Part shown: one piece after another, positions 50,193 to 60,068 of the stretch | Layout: every line of letters starts with the position of its first letter | Position numbering within the stretch: position 1 is the stretch's first letter | Assembly (NCBI GenBank): GCA_003215725.1 | Contig: QCJX01000006.1 | Location: 1 to 64,000, forward strand | Direction: 5' to 3' | Length of the DNA stretch: 64,000 bases | Origin: Prochlorococcus sp. AG-409-I11 | GTDB lineage: Bacteria; Cyanobacteriota; Cyanobacteriia; PCC-6307; Cyanobiaceae | The notes under the pieces: generated by a model | Told to the model about the DNA's origin: nothing | Database searches by the model: none | What the model saw: only the letters and a program-made list of their open reading frames with translations | Made by a program: the position numbers and the translations under genes

Positions 50193-51047
50193 TTAACTAG
50201 CTATTGCGGATGGGAACTCACCCATTCTCTGAGATGCATATCCAATCCCTCTTACAGTGAGAATTAATTCAGGGTTTCTTGGGTCAGGTTCCAGCTTGCC
50301 TCTCAAACGAGCAACATATACATCTACAACTCGCAGGTCAGCTGCTCTTCTTGGGGGATAACCCCAAAGCTGTTCCAGTATTTCCGCTCGTGGGACAACT
50401 CTCCCTGGCTCACGAAACAAGAGTTCAAGAAGGCTAAATTCGGTATAAGTAAGTCCAATCCTCTCTCCACCTCTACTGACTTGTCTACGGTTTGTGTCAA
50501 CGACTAAATCACCTAATTTCATCACACCTTGGCCTACCGGCAGTTCTCTTGGCTCTGCAACATATGCCCCAGGTCCTACTCTCCTAAGGATTGTTGCTAT
50601 TCGAACTTCCAACTCTTTTGGACTAAAAGGTTTTGAAAGGTAATCATCTGCTCCAAGATCAAGGCCAGCAACTCGCTCAGAAATAGCCTCAAGTGCTGTA
50701 AGGAAAATAATAGGGACACAAGACTCAGCTCTAAGACGCCTACAGACAGCAAACCCATCTATTTTTGGAAGCATTACATCTAAAACAATCAAATCAGGAG
50801 ACTCACGGTGAAAAATTTCTATGGCTTTTTCCCCATCTTCTGCTGATAGAACTCTGTAACCAGCAAGCTCTAACCGAGTTACTAAAACTTTTAAAACCGC
50901 AGGCTCATCATCTACAACAAGAATGCAAGCTTTAGGGGTCGATGAAGACCTGCCAGCAGGTCCATTAGCATTTTTTAGCTGGGATGGACCTCCCTCAGGC
51001 ATGAAACCTTCCTCATCAAGAAATGCAACCATAACCTTACAACCCAA
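50193..51047 (-). CDS. rpaB: OmpR-type response regulator RpaB (Ycf27)
   Basis: 284 aa. A receiver domain contains ILVVDDEPAVLKVL and the phosphoacceptor in LIVLDVMLPKIDGFAV, then LGADDYLSKPF. The DNA-binding winged helix has LTYTEFSLLELLF and RVVDVYVARLRGKLEPDPRNPELILTVRG. This arrangement matches cyanobacterial RpaB, which regulates photosynthesis and high-light genes. About 40 N-terminal residues before the receiver are not typical, and an internal ATG (51032 or later) may be the true start. Confidence 0.85.
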   Translation of the reverse strand: MGCKVMVAFLDEEGFMPEGGPSQLKNANGPAGRSSSTPKACILVVDDEPAVLKVLVTRLELAGYRVLSAEDGEKAIEIFHRESPDLIVLDVMLPKIDGFAVCRRLRAESCVPIIFLTALEAISERVAGLDLGADDYLSKPFSPKELEVRIATILRRVGPGAYVAEPRELPVGQGVMKLGDLVVDTNRRQVSRGGERIGLTYTEFSLLELLFREPGRVVPRAEILEQLWGYPPRRAADLRVVDVYVARLRGKLEPDPRNPELILTVRGIGYASQRMGEFPSAIAS

Positions 51048-51435
51048 ACAAAAACCCTAAAAAAGAGCACCTTTATAGGATTTTTTTTGTTTTTTTTAAG
51101 ATTTCAAAAGTATTTATACCTACGAAGGCGTCCCGTTTTATTGCAGTCTTAGATGTATCTAAATCCACTCCACAGCGTAATTATTGATCCAAATACAAAG
51201 GACTCGTAGATGGCAAGAATTAAAAAAATAGGAAGGGAAAAAGATTTTTTGACTAGTACACAATTCTTCGCAAGATTGACGTCGAAATCCAAAGAAAATG
51301 GAATCAAAGCAATTTGCCGGAGAATGCACACAAAAAAATAGATTCTTAAAATGACATATAATTTATGTTAATTCATATAAATGCAAGTTATTAGAAAAAT
51401 TACTTTAGAACTTTAATCTCTAAACTATTGTTGAA
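51048..51435. other. Long AT-rich leader region upstream of rpaB
   Basis: 388 bases between rpaB and mreD on the same strand. A 60-aa minus-strand frame exists but its composition is not convincing. A T-run lies near 51080-51100. No repeat or RNA gene identified. This is an expected place for the rpaB promoter. Confidence 0.4.
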
Positions 51436-51954
51436 TTACTTATATTTAGTTCGATTATATCTTAAAAAGAGCAATAACAGTGTACATACAATAGGTGATA
51501 ACAAACCTGTTATTAAGGTTTGAGAAATTAATACATTAAATACCCAATCCTTAGAAAAATAATTCGACTCAAAAACTGGTAAAAATAACATCTGAAACCA
51601 TAAACTAAATCCCAGAAATAAAGTTCCAACAAATGCTAATAGTCCAAGACTTAGGCTTCTTTCAATCAATGGACCCTTACTACCTAATCGACCCCACCAA
51701 AAACCGAGAAAGAATAAAACAGGGATGTGTGAGGAACTGCCAAGGCAAATACTGTCTAAAAAAAGACCTAACACAAAACCAGCCATAGCTCCAGAAAAAG
51801 AACCTTCTTCTAAAGCCCATGGCAGTAACCACAAAATAGCCCAACTAGGTTTAACGCCTCCAATAGTTAACCAACTTGGCGAAGACAAGAATAAAATTGG
51901 AACAGAAAATAATCCTAATAAATATAATTTTTTTCTATGAAGTATTGATTTCAA
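51436..51954 (-). CDS. mreD: Cell-shape protein MreD
   Basis: 172 aa, five or so hydrophobic helices, including WLTIGGVKPSWAILWLLPWALEEG, the usual start of the MreD core, and AGFVLGLFLDSICLGSS. MreD is the integral membrane part of the MreBCD elongasome. Start overlaps the mreC stop by 4 bases, so they are co-translated. Composition and position fit; motif conservation in MreD is always weak. Confidence 0.9.
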   Translation of the reverse strand: MKSILHRKKLYLLGLFSVPILFLSSPSWLTIGGVKPSWAILWLLPWALEEGSFSGAMAGFVLGLFLDSICLGSSSHIPVLFFLGFWWGRLGSKGPLIERSLSLGLLAFVGTLFLGFSLWFQMLFLPVFESNYFSKDWVFNVLISQTLITGLLSPIVCTLLLLFLRYNRTKYK

Positions 51955-52694
51955 GGTTTAACAACTTGTACCCAATCAATTGCTTCTGGTGCAGCAGTTA
52001 ATTGCACCATCGCAATTGGGGCTGGCAATGCATTTTTGTCGATATGTTGAATTACTCCAACAGGCAAATTAGGAGGGAACAAAGTACTGGCTGGAGAAGT
52101 ACTAATAATATCTCCAGGATTAGCTTGAGGATCTTTATTAAGAAAACGCATTTGAGGTCTATTGGTACCTATTCCAAGCAAAACTCCATGCCTTTTAGTT
52201 CTATCTATCCAAACCCCTACTCGACTCCCAGGAGCAGTGAGTAAACGAACTCGAGACGTCAAAGGAGTAACACTGTGAATAATGCCAATGAGTCCTCCAG
52301 GACCAATAACTGCATCACCTGAATTAATTCCAGAGATCAAACCTTTATTTAATTCCAACTGTTGCCACCATCCATTTGTATTTCTTGAAATAACAGCTGC
52401 TGAAATACGCTGATTTTTCTTAGACCTCTTAAGTTCAAGCATCTCTCTTAACCGTCGATTATCACTTTCAAGCAAACTCAACTGGATTTCCCGTTCAAGT
52501 TGAAATCCATTCTGAATCCAATCTTTCTGAGCCGAACCTGGCCAAAAAGGTCTAATTATCAATGCATATGAATCAAGGAACCCTGCTCCTTTACTCCAAC
52601 GCACACAGGTAAGAGCTATTGCAAGAAAAAGCCAAGGTCGTAGACGGCGAAGAGACCACCAACGAACAGTTGCCTGCCGTCGCGTATCCACCAT
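51951..52694 (-). CDS. mreC: Rod-shape protein MreC
   Basis: 247 aa. One membrane helix near residues 16-30, then a coiled coil (QLSLLESDNRRLREMLELK) and a periplasmic beta-domain with GLISGINSGDAVIGPGGLIGI and SRVRLLTAPGSRVGVWIDR. Links MreB to the cell-wall enzymes. Preceded by mreB with 4 bases between. Confidence 0.93.
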   Translation of the reverse strand: MVDTRRQATVRWWSLRRLRPWLFLAIALTCVRWSKGAGFLDSYALIIRPFWPGSAQKDWIQNGFQLEREIQLSLLESDNRRLREMLELKRSKKNQRISAAVISRNTNGWWQQLELNKGLISGINSGDAVIGPGGLIGIIHSVTPLTSRVRLLTAPGSRVGVWIDRTKRHGVLLGIGTNRPQMRFLNKDPQANPGDIISTSPASTLFPPNLPVGVIQHIDKNALPAPIAMVQLTAAPEAIDWVQVVKP

Positions 52695-52698
52695 AAAT

Positions 52699-53751
52699 TC
52701 AATCTCTTACTGCATTTCTAGCGAACTCAGGTGTATCTAAAACTCGCCTTAGCCGCTTGAAATCATCCAATACTTGCCCACAACCATTAACAACACACAG
52801 TAAAGGATCTTCAGCTACATGAGTAAAAATTCCAGTTTCATGACTCACAAGATCACTTATACCTCGTACAAGTGCTCCTCCACCAGCAAGCATGATGCCT
52901 CTATCAACAATATCTGCTGCTAATTCAGGGGGCGTATTTTCTAAAGTTCTTTTCACTGCCTCAACAATTTTATTCAAAGGCTCTGCAATAGCTTCCCGCA
53001 AATCCCCAGATTGCAAATTTATAGAGCGAGGCAAGCCAGAAAGTAAATGCAGGCCACGAACATCCATTGATTTCATGTCAAAATCATTATCTGGGAAAGC
53101 TGATCCAATTCGGATTTTGATTTCTTCAGCTGTTCGCTCTCCTACAACTAAATTATGAACCTTTTTTAAATAAGTAGCTATTGAATCATTTATTTCATCA
53201 CCAGCGACTCGAACAGACTCACTAAGAACAGTACCTCCCAAACTCAACACAGCAACCTCTGTGGTGCCTCCTCCAATATCCACAATCATGGTACCGATTG
53301 GTTCTGTCACAGGAAGAGAAGCGCCTATAGCTGCTGCAACAGGTTCGTCTATTAAATGAACTTCCCTTGCACCTGCTAGACCAGCTTCTCGCACAGCACG
53401 ACGTTCAACGCTAGTCACACCACTGGGTATTCCAACTACTAGCCTTGGAGCAATAATTCCTCGTCCTTCATTACATTTTTGAATGAAGCTTTTGAGCATT
53501 TGTTCAGCTGCATCAAAATCCGCAATCACTCCATCCCTTAAAGGCCTGACTGCACGAATATTTCCTGGAGTCCTCCCTAGCATTAATTTTGCATCATCTC
53601 CTACAGCTAATGGGGATCCATCTTCCAGATCCATTGCTACAACAGAAGGTTCTTGCAGAACAATCCCTTTTCCAGAAACATAAATCAAGGTATTAGCTGT
53701 ACCAAGATCAATGCCGATATCACGCGATAACTTGAAACGACTCAGAAACAC
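52699..53751 (-). CDS. mreB: Actin-like cell-shape protein MreB
   Basis: 350 aa. Phosphate-1 DIGIDLGTANTLIYV, later VDIGGGTTEVAVLSLGG (phosphate-2) and GIMLAGGGALVRGI (adenosine). Forms membrane filaments that place cell-wall synthesis. First gene of mreBCD; its upstream 150 bases, shared with ssb, are the divergent promoter region. Confidence 0.97.
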   Translation of the reverse strand: MFLSRFKLSRDIGIDLGTANTLIYVSGKGIVLQEPSVVAMDLEDGSPLAVGDDAKLMLGRTPGNIRAVRPLRDGVIADFDAAEQMLKSFIQKCNEGRGIIAPRLVVGIPSGVTSVERRAVREAGLAGAREVHLIDEPVAAAIGASLPVTEPIGTMIVDIGGGTTEVAVLSLGGTVLSESVRVAGDEINDSIATYLKKVHNLVVGERTAEEIKIRIGSAFPDNDFDMKSMDVRGLHLLSGLPRSINLQSGDLREAIAEPLNKIVEAVKRTLENTPPELAADIVDRGIMLAGGGALVRGISDLVSHETGIFTHVAEDPLLCVVNGCGQVLDDFKRLRRVLDTPEFARNAVRD

Positions 53752-53901
53752 GGTTTTTATGTTCAGACCGGCGAATCATAAAGGTAGTTCCATGAGTTGT
53801 TGCTAGATATTCTTCGTTCCGAAGCACTGGCTGGTCCAGCTTGCTGACAGTCCAGTCAAATTGGACCATCATTAAGTCATTTCAATTAGCAACGAGTACC
53901 A

Positions 53902-54291
53902 ATGAGCGTTAATTCCGTGACACTTGTCGGCAGGGCTGGCCGTGATCCTGATGTGCGTTACTTCGAATCTGGAAGCGTAGTAGCAAATTTAACGCTGGCT
54001 GTAAATCGAAGAAGTCGAGATGATGAGCCTGATTGGTTTAATCTTGAAATTTGGGGTAAACAAGCACAAGTAGCAGCTGATTACGTAAAAAAAGGTTCTC
54101 TAATAGGTATTACAGGAAGTTTTAAGTTAGATACTTGGACAGATAGAAATACGGGAGAAGAAAGAAGCAAACCTGTAGTTCGAGTAGATCGTCTTGAACT
54201 TCTAGGATCCAAAAGAGATTCAGATGCCAATGGATTTAATGGATCAGGGTCAATAAGTCATAGTCCAAATAATGAAGAAATCCCCTTCTAA
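53902..54291 (+). CDS. ssb: Single-stranded DNA-binding protein
   Basis: 129 aa, short for the family. The OB fold starts SVNSVTLVGRAGRDPDVRY, with DWFNLEIWGKQAQVAADYVKKG. The C-terminus ends NNEEIPF, close to the DDxIPF tip used to recruit repair proteins. Divergent from mreB. Confidence 0.95.
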   Translation: MSVNSVTLVGRAGRDPDVRYFESGSVVANLTLAVNRRSRDDEPDWFNLEIWGKQAQVAADYVKKGSLIGITGSFKLDTWTDRNTGEERSKPVVRVDRLELLGSKRDSDANGFNGSGSISHSPNNEEIPF

Positions 54292-54298
54292 ATAATAA

Positions 54299-54955
54299 TC
54301 AACCTTTGTATAACCTTTTCCAAATCCTTAATACGATCCAAACAAATGCAGAAACGAAACCTAGAGCTAAAATAACCTTGATAAGTTTAGAAATAGGATC
54401 AATCCATATTTCCACATTGGTATAACTTTCTCCCAAAGCATAACCAGCACTTGTTAACAATATCATCCAAATAAGACTTCCCGCTGATGTCCAGATAACA
54501 AAAGGAAGTAGAGGCATTAGTTCTACTCCAGCTGGCACTGAAATCAAAGTTCTAATTCCAGGAATTAATCTACCCCAGAAGACCAAAGCAGTTCCATAGC
54601 GATTAAACCATCTACGACTACGTGATAATTCATCTGGACTAATTCCAATCCATTTCCCATGATTAGATAACCAATTTTCAAGCCTTTTTTCATTCACTAA
54701 TCTACCAATTCCGTACCATGGGAATGCTCCAAATACTGTTCCAATTAAACCTGCTAATACAACAGGAAGAAAATGTAATTGGCCTTGCTGAACATAAAAA
54801 CCTCCTAGAGGCATAATTAACTCAGAAGGAATTGGTGGGAATAAATTCTCCAAAAACATAGCTAATAAAATTGTCCCATAACCAATCCATTGATTTGCCT
54901 CTACAGCATTACCTATCAAAGTAGGCAATTGAGTTAACAGTTGGGAGATATCCAT
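54299..54955 (-). CDS. DedA family membrane protein
   Basis: 218 aa with four or five helices. The signature ENLFPPIPSELIMPLGG, then GRLIPGIRTLISVPAGVELMPLLPF (the arginine region). DedA proteins are thought to flip undecaprenyl-phosphate or other lipids. Convergent with ssb, 7 bases apart. Confidence 0.94.
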   Translation of the reverse strand: MDISQLLTQLPTLIGNAVEANQWIGYGTILLAMFLENLFPPIPSELIMPLGGFYVQQGQLHFLPVVLAGLIGTVFGAFPWYGIGRLVNEKRLENWLSNHGKWIGISPDELSRSRRWFNRYGTALVFWGRLIPGIRTLISVPAGVELMPLLPFVIWTSAGSLIWMILLTSAGYALGESYTNVEIWIDPISKLIKVILALGFVSAFVWIVLRIWKRLYKG

Positions 54956-55004
54956 AAATATTTAGATAGAAAAATAATTAGCTTTAAAAGCCAATTAATG
55001 GAGC

Positions 55005-56432
55005 TTAATACCTATAATGTCCTGGTTTATAGGGACCTTCTATAGGCACATTAATATAATCAGACTGTTCAGTGGTCAACTCAGTCAGGTTTGCTCCTAT
55101 CTTATCTAAATGTAAACGAGCAACCATTTCATCTAAATGTTTTGGTAAAACATAAACCTCATTAGAGTAATTTTCACCTTTAGTAAATAACTCAATTTGA
55201 GCTAAAACTTGATTAGTAAAAGAATTACTCATGACAAAGCTTGGGTGACCTGTTGCGCAGCCTAAATTAACCAATCTCCCCTCAGCTAATAAGATAATTT
55301 TGTTACCACTAGGAAGCGTAATGTGATCTACTTGGGGTTTTATATTCTCCCATTTGTAAGACTTCATCGAAGCTACATCAATTTCATTATCAAAATGCCC
55401 AATATTGCAAACAATTGCCTCATCTTTCATCCGAATCAAATGTTCATTTCGTATAACCTGAAAATTACCAGTAGCAGTAACAAAAATATCCACCTCTTGA
55501 ACAACATCATCAAGTCGAACAACCCTGTAACCCTCCATTGCAGCCTGCAAAGCACAAATAGGATCAATCTCTGCAATCATGACTGTGGCTCCTAAGCCAC
55601 GTAAAGACTGTGCAGATCCTTTCCCCACATCTCCATAACCCATTACTAATGCAATTTTGCCAGCAACCATTACATCAGTTGCCCTTTTAATCCCATCCAC
55701 TAATGATTCACGACACCCGTAAAGATTATCAAATTTACTCTTAGTAACTGAATCATTTACATTAATTGCAGGAAAGGGAAGTTCTCCACTTTTTTGCATT
55801 TGATATAGACGTGCAACACCTGTAGTAGTCTCCTCTGTTACCCCTTGAATGCTGGCCTTAATTCGAGAATAAAAGTCAGGGTCCTGCACTAACTTCTTTT
55901 TAATGGAAGCATATAAAGCTCTTTCTTCTTCATTAGTAGGGTTATCTAATACCGAAGAATCTTTTTCTGCTTGACTACCTAGCATCACTAAACCTGTGGC
56001 ATCTCCACCATCATCAAGAATCATGTTGGGAGCTTGATTGTTCTCCCATTCAAGAATCCTATGGGTATAAGCCCAATACTCATCTAAAGTTTCGCCTTTT
56101 ATAGCAAATACTGAGATGCCACCTGCTGCTATTGCCGCTGCAGCGTGGTCTTGAGTAGAAAAAATATTACAAGATGCCCAGCGAACTTCAGCACCTAAAG
56201 CAACCAAAGTTTCGATTAAAACGCCTGTTTGAATTGTCATATGAAGACTCCCAGCAATACAGGCTCCTTTCAAAGGCTGTTCCTGTCCATACTTCACTCG
56301 TAGAGCCATCAAACCTGGCATTTCAGTTTCAGCAATCGCCAATTCCTTGCGACCAAAGTCCGCTAATCCAATATCTGCTACTGCATATTCAGAGTTACCC
56401 TTCACAGTATTTTTTGTAGGCAATGTGACCAT
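55005..56432 (-). CDS. ahcY: S-adenosyl-L-homocysteine hydrolase
   Basis: 475 aa from ATG at 56432; a longer frame to 56477 adds 15 residues ([15 protein letters not shown]) not expected. Conserved: [57 protein letters not shown] and [16 protein letters not shown] (NAD), ending [10 protein letters not shown]. It splits SAH to adenosine and homocysteine. Divergent from tsaE, 25 bases apart. Confidence 0.97.
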   Translation of the reverse strand: MVTLPTKNTVKGNSEYAVADIGLADFGRKELAIAETEMPGLMALRVKYGQEQPLKGACIAGSLHMTIQTGVLIETLVALGAEVRWASCNIFSTQDHAAAAIAAGGISVFAIKGETLDEYWAYTHRILEWENNQAPNMILDDGGDATGLVMLGSQAEKDSSVLDNPTNEEERALYASIKKKLVQDPDFYSRIKASIQGVTEETTTGVARLYQMQKSGELPFPAINVNDSVTKSKFDNLYGCRESLVDGIKRATDVMVAGKIALVMGYGDVGKGSAQSLRGLGATVMIAEIDPICALQAAMEGYRVVRLDDVVQEVDIFVTATGNFQVIRNEHLIRMKDEAIVCNIGHFDNEIDVASMKSYKWENIKPQVDHITLPSGNKIILLAEGRLVNLGCATGHPSFVMSNSFTNQVLAQIELFTKGENYSNEVYVLPKHLDEMVARLHLDKIGANLTELTTEQSDYINVPIEGPYKPGHYRY

Positions 56433-56457
56433 GATCAAAAACTCGCTTAAGTGAATT

Positions 56458-56970
56458 ATGGACAGAAGCCCGTACAAAATTACAGAAGCTTCTGACTCTG
56501 TTCAGGGGCAATCTACAAATACAAAACAAATTCTGAAAAATCTTGAGGACACAATTGCACTAGGCAAAGCGATTCCAGTAGAACTACCCAATCTCAATTT
56601 AATTTTATTAGAAGGACCTTTAGGCGTAGGGAAAACCTCTCTAGTTCAAGGTATAGCAATTAGTCTCAACATTCAAGAACCAATTACAAGTCCCACTTTC
56701 GCGATCTCACAGCATTATCAAACTGGCATCAGACCACTAGTTCATATTGACTTGTACAGGTTAGAAAAACCAACGGCTGCAGATGAACTATTTCTACAAG
56801 AAGAAGAAGAAGCAGAAGCTGTGGGGGCTTTAGTTGTTGTTGAATGGGCAGAACGGATGTCATTAAAACTTCCAGATGCCTGGCGGTTAAGACTCCAATA
56901 TCGAGAGAAAGGGGGAAGACTTTTTCAACTCTCTCCACCAGAGGCTAAAAAGCCTTGTACTTCTTCATAG
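56458..56970 (+). CDS. tsaE: tRNA threonylcarbamoyladenosine biosynthesis ATPase TsaE
   Basis: 170 aa. Walker A is [17 protein letters not shown], then [12 protein letters not shown] and [10 protein letters not shown], and VVVEWAERM near residue 124. TsaE supports the TsaB-TsaD complex in making t6A37 of ANN-decoding tRNAs. A cluster of glutamates (about residues 117-124) precedes it. The 3' end overlaps the kinase gene by 46 bases on the other strand. Confidence 0.94.
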   Translation: MDRSPYKITEASDSVQGQSTNTKQILKNLEDTIALGKAIPVELPNLNLILLEGPLGVGKTSLVQGIAISLNIQEPITSPTFAISQHYQTGIRPLVHIDLYRLEKPTAADELFLQEEEEAEAVGALVVVEWAERMSLKLPDAWRLRLQYREKGGRLFQLSPPEAKKPCTSS

Positions 56971-57953
56971 GTTGGTTGAGGATCTATAGCTCCAGGTCCT
57001 CGGCACACACAAGCTCCACAAGCTGCTGCAAAGCGAACAATATCTTCATATTTCCTTTGACAGTCAAGACTCTCCGATAAAAGTGAAAGTTTATGAATCA
57101 TGCCTGCTGTAAAAGCATCACCAGCTCCTGTTGTATCTACAACTGATGGAGGTGATAGAACTTTTGTTTCTCCGTAAAAACCATTAATTGACCATACAAT
57201 TGGTCTAGAACCATTAGTTATCACTACATCTGGATTTTGTGGAAGTGACTTAGAAATCTCAATGGGGTTTTCATTATTAAAAAACCAAATTGCTTCCTCC
57301 TTCGCAAGCTTTATTAATGAAGCCTTTGCGAGTATTTGAGTAATGGACCTAAGTGCTAATTCATCAGGTCCACTGGTTGGAACACTTTTTGAATTCCAAA
57401 ACGTTGCTCGCCAATTAACATCAATTGCAATTGGAAGACCTCCTTTTTCTGCCTGTTGTAATACCCATAAAAATACTTCTGAAGACGTCGGAGAAGCTAA
57501 TGGAATAGTTCCAGCGATTAGCCAGCGAGCATTACGTACAAATAGAGGCCATTGTTCAATCAGAGGATTTAATTCAAGGGCCTGATCAGCAAAACCTTCA
57601 CCTTGATCACCTAAAAAACCTTGGAAACTTCTCTCTCCATCCAAGTCACGATTAACGAGTACAACTCGACTAGGCCTTTGTTTGTCGCTTTGTAAGCCTG
57701 AAATGTTTAATCGTCGCGATTTCATCAATTTGCGAAAATTTGTTCCTATAAGGTCGTCTCCAAGACGACCAATAAAAACAACTTCATTACCAAGCCTGCC
57801 TAATGCACATGCAACATTTGCAGGCGCACCTCCCATGCAATCTTCAGTAGGCTTATCTACTAATGGGTCACCACCAAGAGGGCCTAGCCGATCAATAAGT
57901 GCTTCACCAAAACAAATCACTTTTTCGGATTTCATCTCATTATTTTGAATCAC
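56925..57953 (-). CDS. PfkB-family carbohydrate kinase (fructokinase-like)
   Basis: 342 aa. The start block is ICFGEALIDRLGPLGG, then GGAPANVACALGRLG. The catalytic end motif is VDTTGAGDAFTAGMIHKL, with aspartate as base. AAACGACVCRGPGAI follows. The sugar is probably fructose by family likeness, not proven. Convergent with tsaE. Confidence 0.92.
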   Translation of the reverse strand: MIQNNEMKSEKVICFGEALIDRLGPLGGDPLVDKPTEDCMGGAPANVACALGRLGNEVVFIGRLGDDLIGTNFRKLMKSRRLNISGLQSDKQRPSRVVLVNRDLDGERSFQGFLGDQGEGFADQALELNPLIEQWPLFVRNARWLIAGTIPLASPTSSEVFLWVLQQAEKGGLPIAIDVNWRATFWNSKSVPTSGPDELALRSITQILAKASLIKLAKEEAIWFFNNENPIEISKSLPQNPDVVITNGSRPIVWSINGFYGETKVLSPPSVVDTTGAGDAFTAGMIHKLSLLSESLDCQRKYEDIVRFAAACGACVCRGPGAIDPQPTYEEVQGFLASGGES

Positions 57954-57986
57954 TGCATTGAAATTCTTTTAATACAAATAAACGCA

Positions 57987-59177
57987 TCAAGCATCTTTAT
58001 GACATAGGTATTCATGCAAAGCAGCAATTATTCGTGTATTCGCTGCTGGGAAAGGAAAGTTAGAAAGATCTTGAGGCCTAACCCAAAGCAACTTCTGACT
58101 GCATAAAGGCTGAGGCTCACCAGAAACCCACTGACAAAGATGAACAACAAAATGAAGTTTTTTATTACTGTATTGATGATCTAAAGCGATGAGTTTTTCA
58201 CCAACCTTAACTTCAATGCCTAATTCTTCACGTATCTCACGAGCAATAGTAATTTCAATAGATTCATTTTGTTCTTGTTTGCCACCTGGGAATTCCCACA
58301 TTCCACCCAATGTTCCTTTATTTAATCTTTGATCAATCAAGACTTCTCCGTCAGCATTAAAAATAATCCCTATCCCAATCAAGTTTAATGGCAAGCTTTT
58401 ACGAATTTCTTTCACGGGAAATTGTGTTGGATCAGATGAAGCATAAGCAATGCAATGACTGTTCCATGGACAAATAGAACAACTAGGAGCACGAGGAGTA
58501 CAAACTATCGCACCTAAATCCATAAGTGCCTGATTAAAATGTCTTGGGTATTTTTTATCAAGCAACTTGTCACTTAATATCCATAATTGCTTTTTATTTT
58601 TAATTAATGGTTCTGTACTTGCTATCAACCTTGAAAGGATTCTTTGAACATTACCATCCAAAATAGATGCAGGCATATCAAAAGCTGAAGAAATTATGCT
58701 CCCTGCAGTACTACGTCCAATCCCTGGAAGTTCAGTCCATTCTTCTATATTTTTTGGCCAAGAGTCTGGATCTAGAACATTTTCAGTTCCAATCTTTTCA
58801 AATAAAATTTTTGCAGAACTTTTGATTCTGCGAGCCCTTGAATAGTAACCAAGGCCTTGCCAATGAATTAAAACCTTTTGTTCATCTGCATTCACCAGTT
58901 CAAGAAGGCTTGGAAATATTTTCATCCACCGGTACCAATACGGTAAAACAACTTTCAATTTTGTCTGCTGAAGCATGATTTCAGCTATCCAAATTCTATA
59001 AACGGGAATGCTTTCTCCAAAATTAGGCAAAGTCTTATCTTGTTTAAACTTCCAAGGAATGGAATGACGACCATTCAGTTCAAACCATCTCAATAAACTC
59101 TTTCTTAGATATGCTTTGTTATCTAAAACATTCAAACCTCCTGAGGAGTGGAGAACTTGACTACTACAAACATTCAT
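57987..59177 (-). CDS. mutY: A/G-specific adenine glycosylase MutY
   Basis: 396 aa. Catalytic and helix-hairpin-helix segments: EIMLQQTKLKVVLPYW, LPGIGRSTAGSIISSAFD. The Fe-S loop is CTPRAPSCSICPWNSHC (Cx6Cx2Cx5C). A NUDIX-like C-terminal domain from about residue 260 (GGMWEFPGGKQEQNE) recognises 8-oxoG. It removes A opposite 8-oxoG. The 5' end overlaps the start region of the divergent hydrolase by about 30 bases; both starts are uncertain. Confidence 0.95.
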   Translation of the reverse strand: MNVCSSQVLHSSGGLNVLDNKAYLRKSLLRWFELNGRHSIPWKFKQDKTLPNFGESIPVYRIWIAEIMLQQTKLKVVLPYWYRWMKIFPSLLELVNADEQKVLIHWQGLGYYSRARRIKSSAKILFEKIGTENVLDPDSWPKNIEEWTELPGIGRSTAGSIISSAFDMPASILDGNVQRILSRLIASTEPLIKNKKQLWILSDKLLDKKYPRHFNQALMDLGAIVCTPRAPSCSICPWNSHCIAYASSDPTQFPVKEIRKSLPLNLIGIGIIFNADGEVLIDQRLNKGTLGGMWEFPGGKQEQNESIEITIAREIREELGIEVKVGEKLIALDHQYSNKKLHFVVHLCQWVSGEPQPLCSQKLLWVRPQDLSNFPFPAANTRIIAALHEYLCHKDA

Positions 59178-60068
59178 CTATGGAAATGGAAAAACTTAGA
59201 AGTTGCCTGGAAAAAAGAAGGGTCAGCAATTAATGCGCCTATAAGAACAGTATTAATTCATGGATTTGGAGCCTCAAAAGAACATTGGAGACATAATCAA
59301 TCTGTTTGGGGGGAAGTCGCACCTTGTTATGCAATTGACTTAATTGGCTTCGGTGATAGCAGTCAACCATTATCTCAATTAAAAAATGAATCAAACTTAC
59401 AAAAAGGTTTTACTTACAATTTTGATAATTGGTCAAACCAAGTAAAAGACTTCTGTCAAGAAATAGTTCAGTCACCTGTACTTCTAATAGGTAATTCGAT
59501 CGGTGGAGTCATAGCTCTAAAAGCTGCAAAAATACTTGGCAAAAATTGTCTTGGAGTAATTCTTATCGACTGTGCACAAAGAACAATGGATGACAAGAGG
59601 CTTCTTGAACAACCAATGTGGATGCGATTATTGCGCCCTGGCTTAAAAAAACTTGTTCAACAACGCTGGCTGAGTAGAAATCTTTTTCAAAATGCAGCAC
59701 AACCATCAGTAATAAAAAACATACTCAAAAAAGCTTATCCAAGTGGACAAAATATTGATGAAGGGCTTATCAATCTTCTCCATAAACCAAGTCAAAGACC
59801 AAACGCTGACGAAGCATTTAGAGGTTTTATTAATCTTTTTGATGATTACCTTGCACCTGAATTAATGGAAGATCTCAAGATACCAGTAGACTTAATTTGG
59901 GGAGAAAAAGATCCTTGGGAACCAGTAAAAGAAGCACAGAAATGGTTTGTACAAATCCCTTGTATTCGTTCGCTAGAAATAATACCCGGAGCTGGACATT
60001 GTCCTCATGACGAATTACCAGATATTGTTAATCCATTAATTTTAAAAATTATTCAACAGGCAACATAG
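59148..60068 (+). CDS. Alpha/beta hydrolase superfamily protein (second copy)
   Basis: 306 aa. VLIHGFGASKEHWRHNQS, the serine elbow LIGNSIGGVIALK, LIWGEKDPW and GHCPHDELPD make the catalytic triad, matching the protein at 24972-25922 block for block. GTG at 59148 opens the frame, but TTG at 59157 has GAGGAG eight bases before it and may be the true start. Substrate unknown. Confidence 0.9.
   Translation: MENLTTTNIHLWKWKNLEVAWKKEGSAINAPIRTVLIHGFGASKEHWRHNQSVWGEVAPCYAIDLIGFGDSSQPLSQLKNESNLQKGFTYNFDNWSNQVKDFCQEIVQSPVLLIGNSIGGVIALKAAKILGKNCLGVILIDCAQRTMDDKRLLEQPMWMRLLRPGLKKLVQQRWLSRNLFQNAAQPSVIKNILKKAYPSGQNIDEGLINLLHKPSQRPNADEAFRGFINLFDDYLAPELMEDLKIPVDLIWGEKDPWEPVKEAQKWFVQIPCIRSLEIIPGAGHCPHDELPDIVNPLILKIIQQAT

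Noticed and set aside
51149-51331. 60-aa minus-strand ORF upstream of rpaB
   Set aside because: Random-looking composition in a promoter region; no ribosome-binding site.
55323-55595. 90-aa plus-strand ORF inside ahcY
   Set aside because: Antisense shadow of a highly conserved enzyme.
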